Part shown: one piece after another, positions 63,309 to 64,000 of the stretch
Layout: the number at the start of each line of letters is the position of its first letter
How positions within the stretch are numbered: position 1 is the stretch's first letter
NCBI RefSeq assembly: GCF_052119645.1
Contig: NZ_JBGQOM010000009.1
Location: forward strand, 124,001-188,000
DNA from: Paraglaciecola sp030730205
GTDB lineage: Bacteria > Pseudomonadota > Gammaproteobacteria > Enterobacterales > Alteromonadaceae
Direction: 5' to 3'
Length of the DNA: 64,000 bases
Made by a program: the position numbers and the translations under genes
The notes under the pieces: model-generated
Databases searched by the model: none
The model's input: the letters and a program-made list of their open reading frames with translations, nothing else
What the model was told of the DNA's origin: nothing

Positions 63309-64000
63309 ATGAAAAATAAGCAGCTACTTCTCATCGATGACGATATTGAATTTACCGCTCTACTAGTTCAATACCTCAAACCGCAAGGATACGAAATTGA
63401 CGTTTGCCATGACGGCGAATCGGGTTTACTCAGAGCGACGTCTAATAAAAAATATGACTTAATTTTATTAGACGTGATGTTGCCGCGTATCGATGGCTTT
63501 GAAGTATTAAAAAAGCTGCGTAGTAGTCATCACACGCCAGTATTAATGCTGACAGCCAAGGGGGATGATTTTGATAAAATCTTTGGCTTGGAGTTGGGCG
63601 CCGACGACTATTTACCTAAACCGTTTAACCATCGAGAGTTATCTGCCCGAATTAAAGCTATCGTCAGACGTATGGAACTGCTGCCCAGTACTAGCATGCA
63701 TCAAACCTTAACGCTGGATGATGTCATCATCTCCCCGTCAAACCAAATGGTAAGTTGTAACGACAGTGTTTTGGAGCTAACCGGCACTGAGTTTTCGATA
63801 TTGCATTTATTAATGCTCAATCATGGAAACTTGGTTAGTAAACAGGATTTAAGTGAAAAGGTATTGGGCAGAAAGTTAGCCGCTTTTGATCGCAGTGTTG
63901 ATATGCATGTTAGCAACATTAGGCGGAAGTTAAGTCACAAAAATGCAGATGAAAAAATTAAAACTCACCGCGGTGCCGGTTATATTTATATGGTTAAAAA
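63309..64000 (+). CDS. cpxR: CpxR-type response regulator, partial at window end
   Basis: A response regulator cut off by the window end; 230 codons are visible and no stop is reached. The receiver domain (1-120) has the acidic triad LLIDDD, phospho-acceptor Asp in LILLDVMLPRIDG (about residue 53) and the Lys of LPKPF. The C-terminal winged helix has LELTGTEFSILHLLM and VLGRKLAAFDRSVDMHVSNIRRKL, very close to CpxR. Its sensor kinase CpxA is expected just downstream, outside the window. It probably controls envelope-stress genes. Confidence 0.93.
   Translation, partial: MKNKQLLLIDDDIEFTALLVQYLKPQGYEIDVCHDGESGLLRATSNKKYDLILLDVMLPRIDGFEVLKKLRSSHHTPVLMLTAKGDDFDKIFGLELGADDYLPKPFNHRELSARIKAIVRRMELLPSTSMHQTLTLDDVIISPSNQMVSCNDSVLELTGTEFSILHLLMLNHGNLVSKQDLSEKVLGRKLAAFDRSVDMHVSNIRRKLSHKNADEKIKTHRGAGYIYMVK

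Noticed and set aside
1..64000. CRISPR arrays, tRNA, rRNA, prophage or toxin-antitoxin systems
   Set aside because: None was seen: no regularly spaced repeats, cloverleaf sequences, integrases or paired small ORFs.

Overview
The window looks like chromosomal DNA of a marine gammaproteobacterium, most likely an Alteromonadales species (Alteromonas/Glaciecola/Paraglaciecola type). The evidence is the mix of large TonB-dependent receptors, a HexR-linked Entner-Doudoroff locus (hexR / zwf-pgl-edd-glk-eda), a yejKLM-rlmA group, an argE / argCBFGH block, a CpxR-like regulator and a polysaccharide-degradation locus. Base composition is moderate and even. There is no recognisable phage, transposase, CRISPR array, tRNA or rRNA. 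Assignments rest on reading translated motifs by eye; no database search was run.

Layout. 0.2-7.3 kb: poorly characterised genes, a membrane diguanylate cyclase, an AraC/GyrI regulator, a secreted alpha/beta hydrolase, and a 111-bp inverted-repeat element. 7.4-15 kb: a sugar-type locus with PfkB kinase, TonB receptor and ROK regulator on the minus strand and a FucP-like permease plus an AroE-like dehydrogenase divergent from them. 15-20.6 kb: a His-rich TonB receptor (probably metal-related), a small spermidine-synthase-like protein, and a catalase-peroxidase with a signal peptide. 20.8-26.5 kb: rlmA, a short YejM, YejL, YejK, a tandem PTPS-fold protein and an M23 peptidase. 26.46-27.37 kb: a non-coding stretch made of repeated, strongly folded units. 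27.4-31.8 kb: small housekeeping genes (CBS protein, trhO, EF-hand protein, saccharopine-dehydrogenase-like protein).

31.9-40.4 kb is central carbon metabolism. Pyruvate kinase and hexR lie on the minus strand and zwf-pgl-edd-glk-eda on the plus strand. HexR-type palindromes lie in front of both pyk and zwf, so glucose is probably phosphorylated, oxidised and cleaved to pyruvate plus glyceraldehyde-3-phosphate under one regulator. 40.4-51.6 kb is a rhamnogalacturonan (pectin) locus: a two-headed SGNH esterase lipoprotein faces away from a PL11 lyase lipoprotein and a TonB receptor, across a 636-bp AT-rich region with a repeated palindromic motif. The two enzymes share accessory modules in swapped order.

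51.7-60.3 kb holds a HupE/UreJ protein, a HopJ-like protein and the arginine operon argC-B-F-G-H-argA on the minus strand, with argE divergent. The argC leader carries a terminator-like hairpin with a U-tract upstream of argC, suggesting attenuation. 61.5-64 kb: a diguanylate-cyclase-like protein with an altered catalytic motif, mgsA, and a CpxR-type response regulator cut off by the window end.

The strongest candidate for something undescribed is the repeat region at 26.5-27.3 kb. Two tandem units keep the same stem-loop geometry and spacing while their paired bases change in a compensated way. Every mismatch of one long stem would be a G-U pair in RNA copied from the minus strand, which points to a structured RNA. 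Other candidates are the argC attenuator, the tandem PTPS protein with catalytic residues divided between its halves, the divergent AroE paralogue in a sugar locus, and the GGEQF protein that keeps an inhibitory site.
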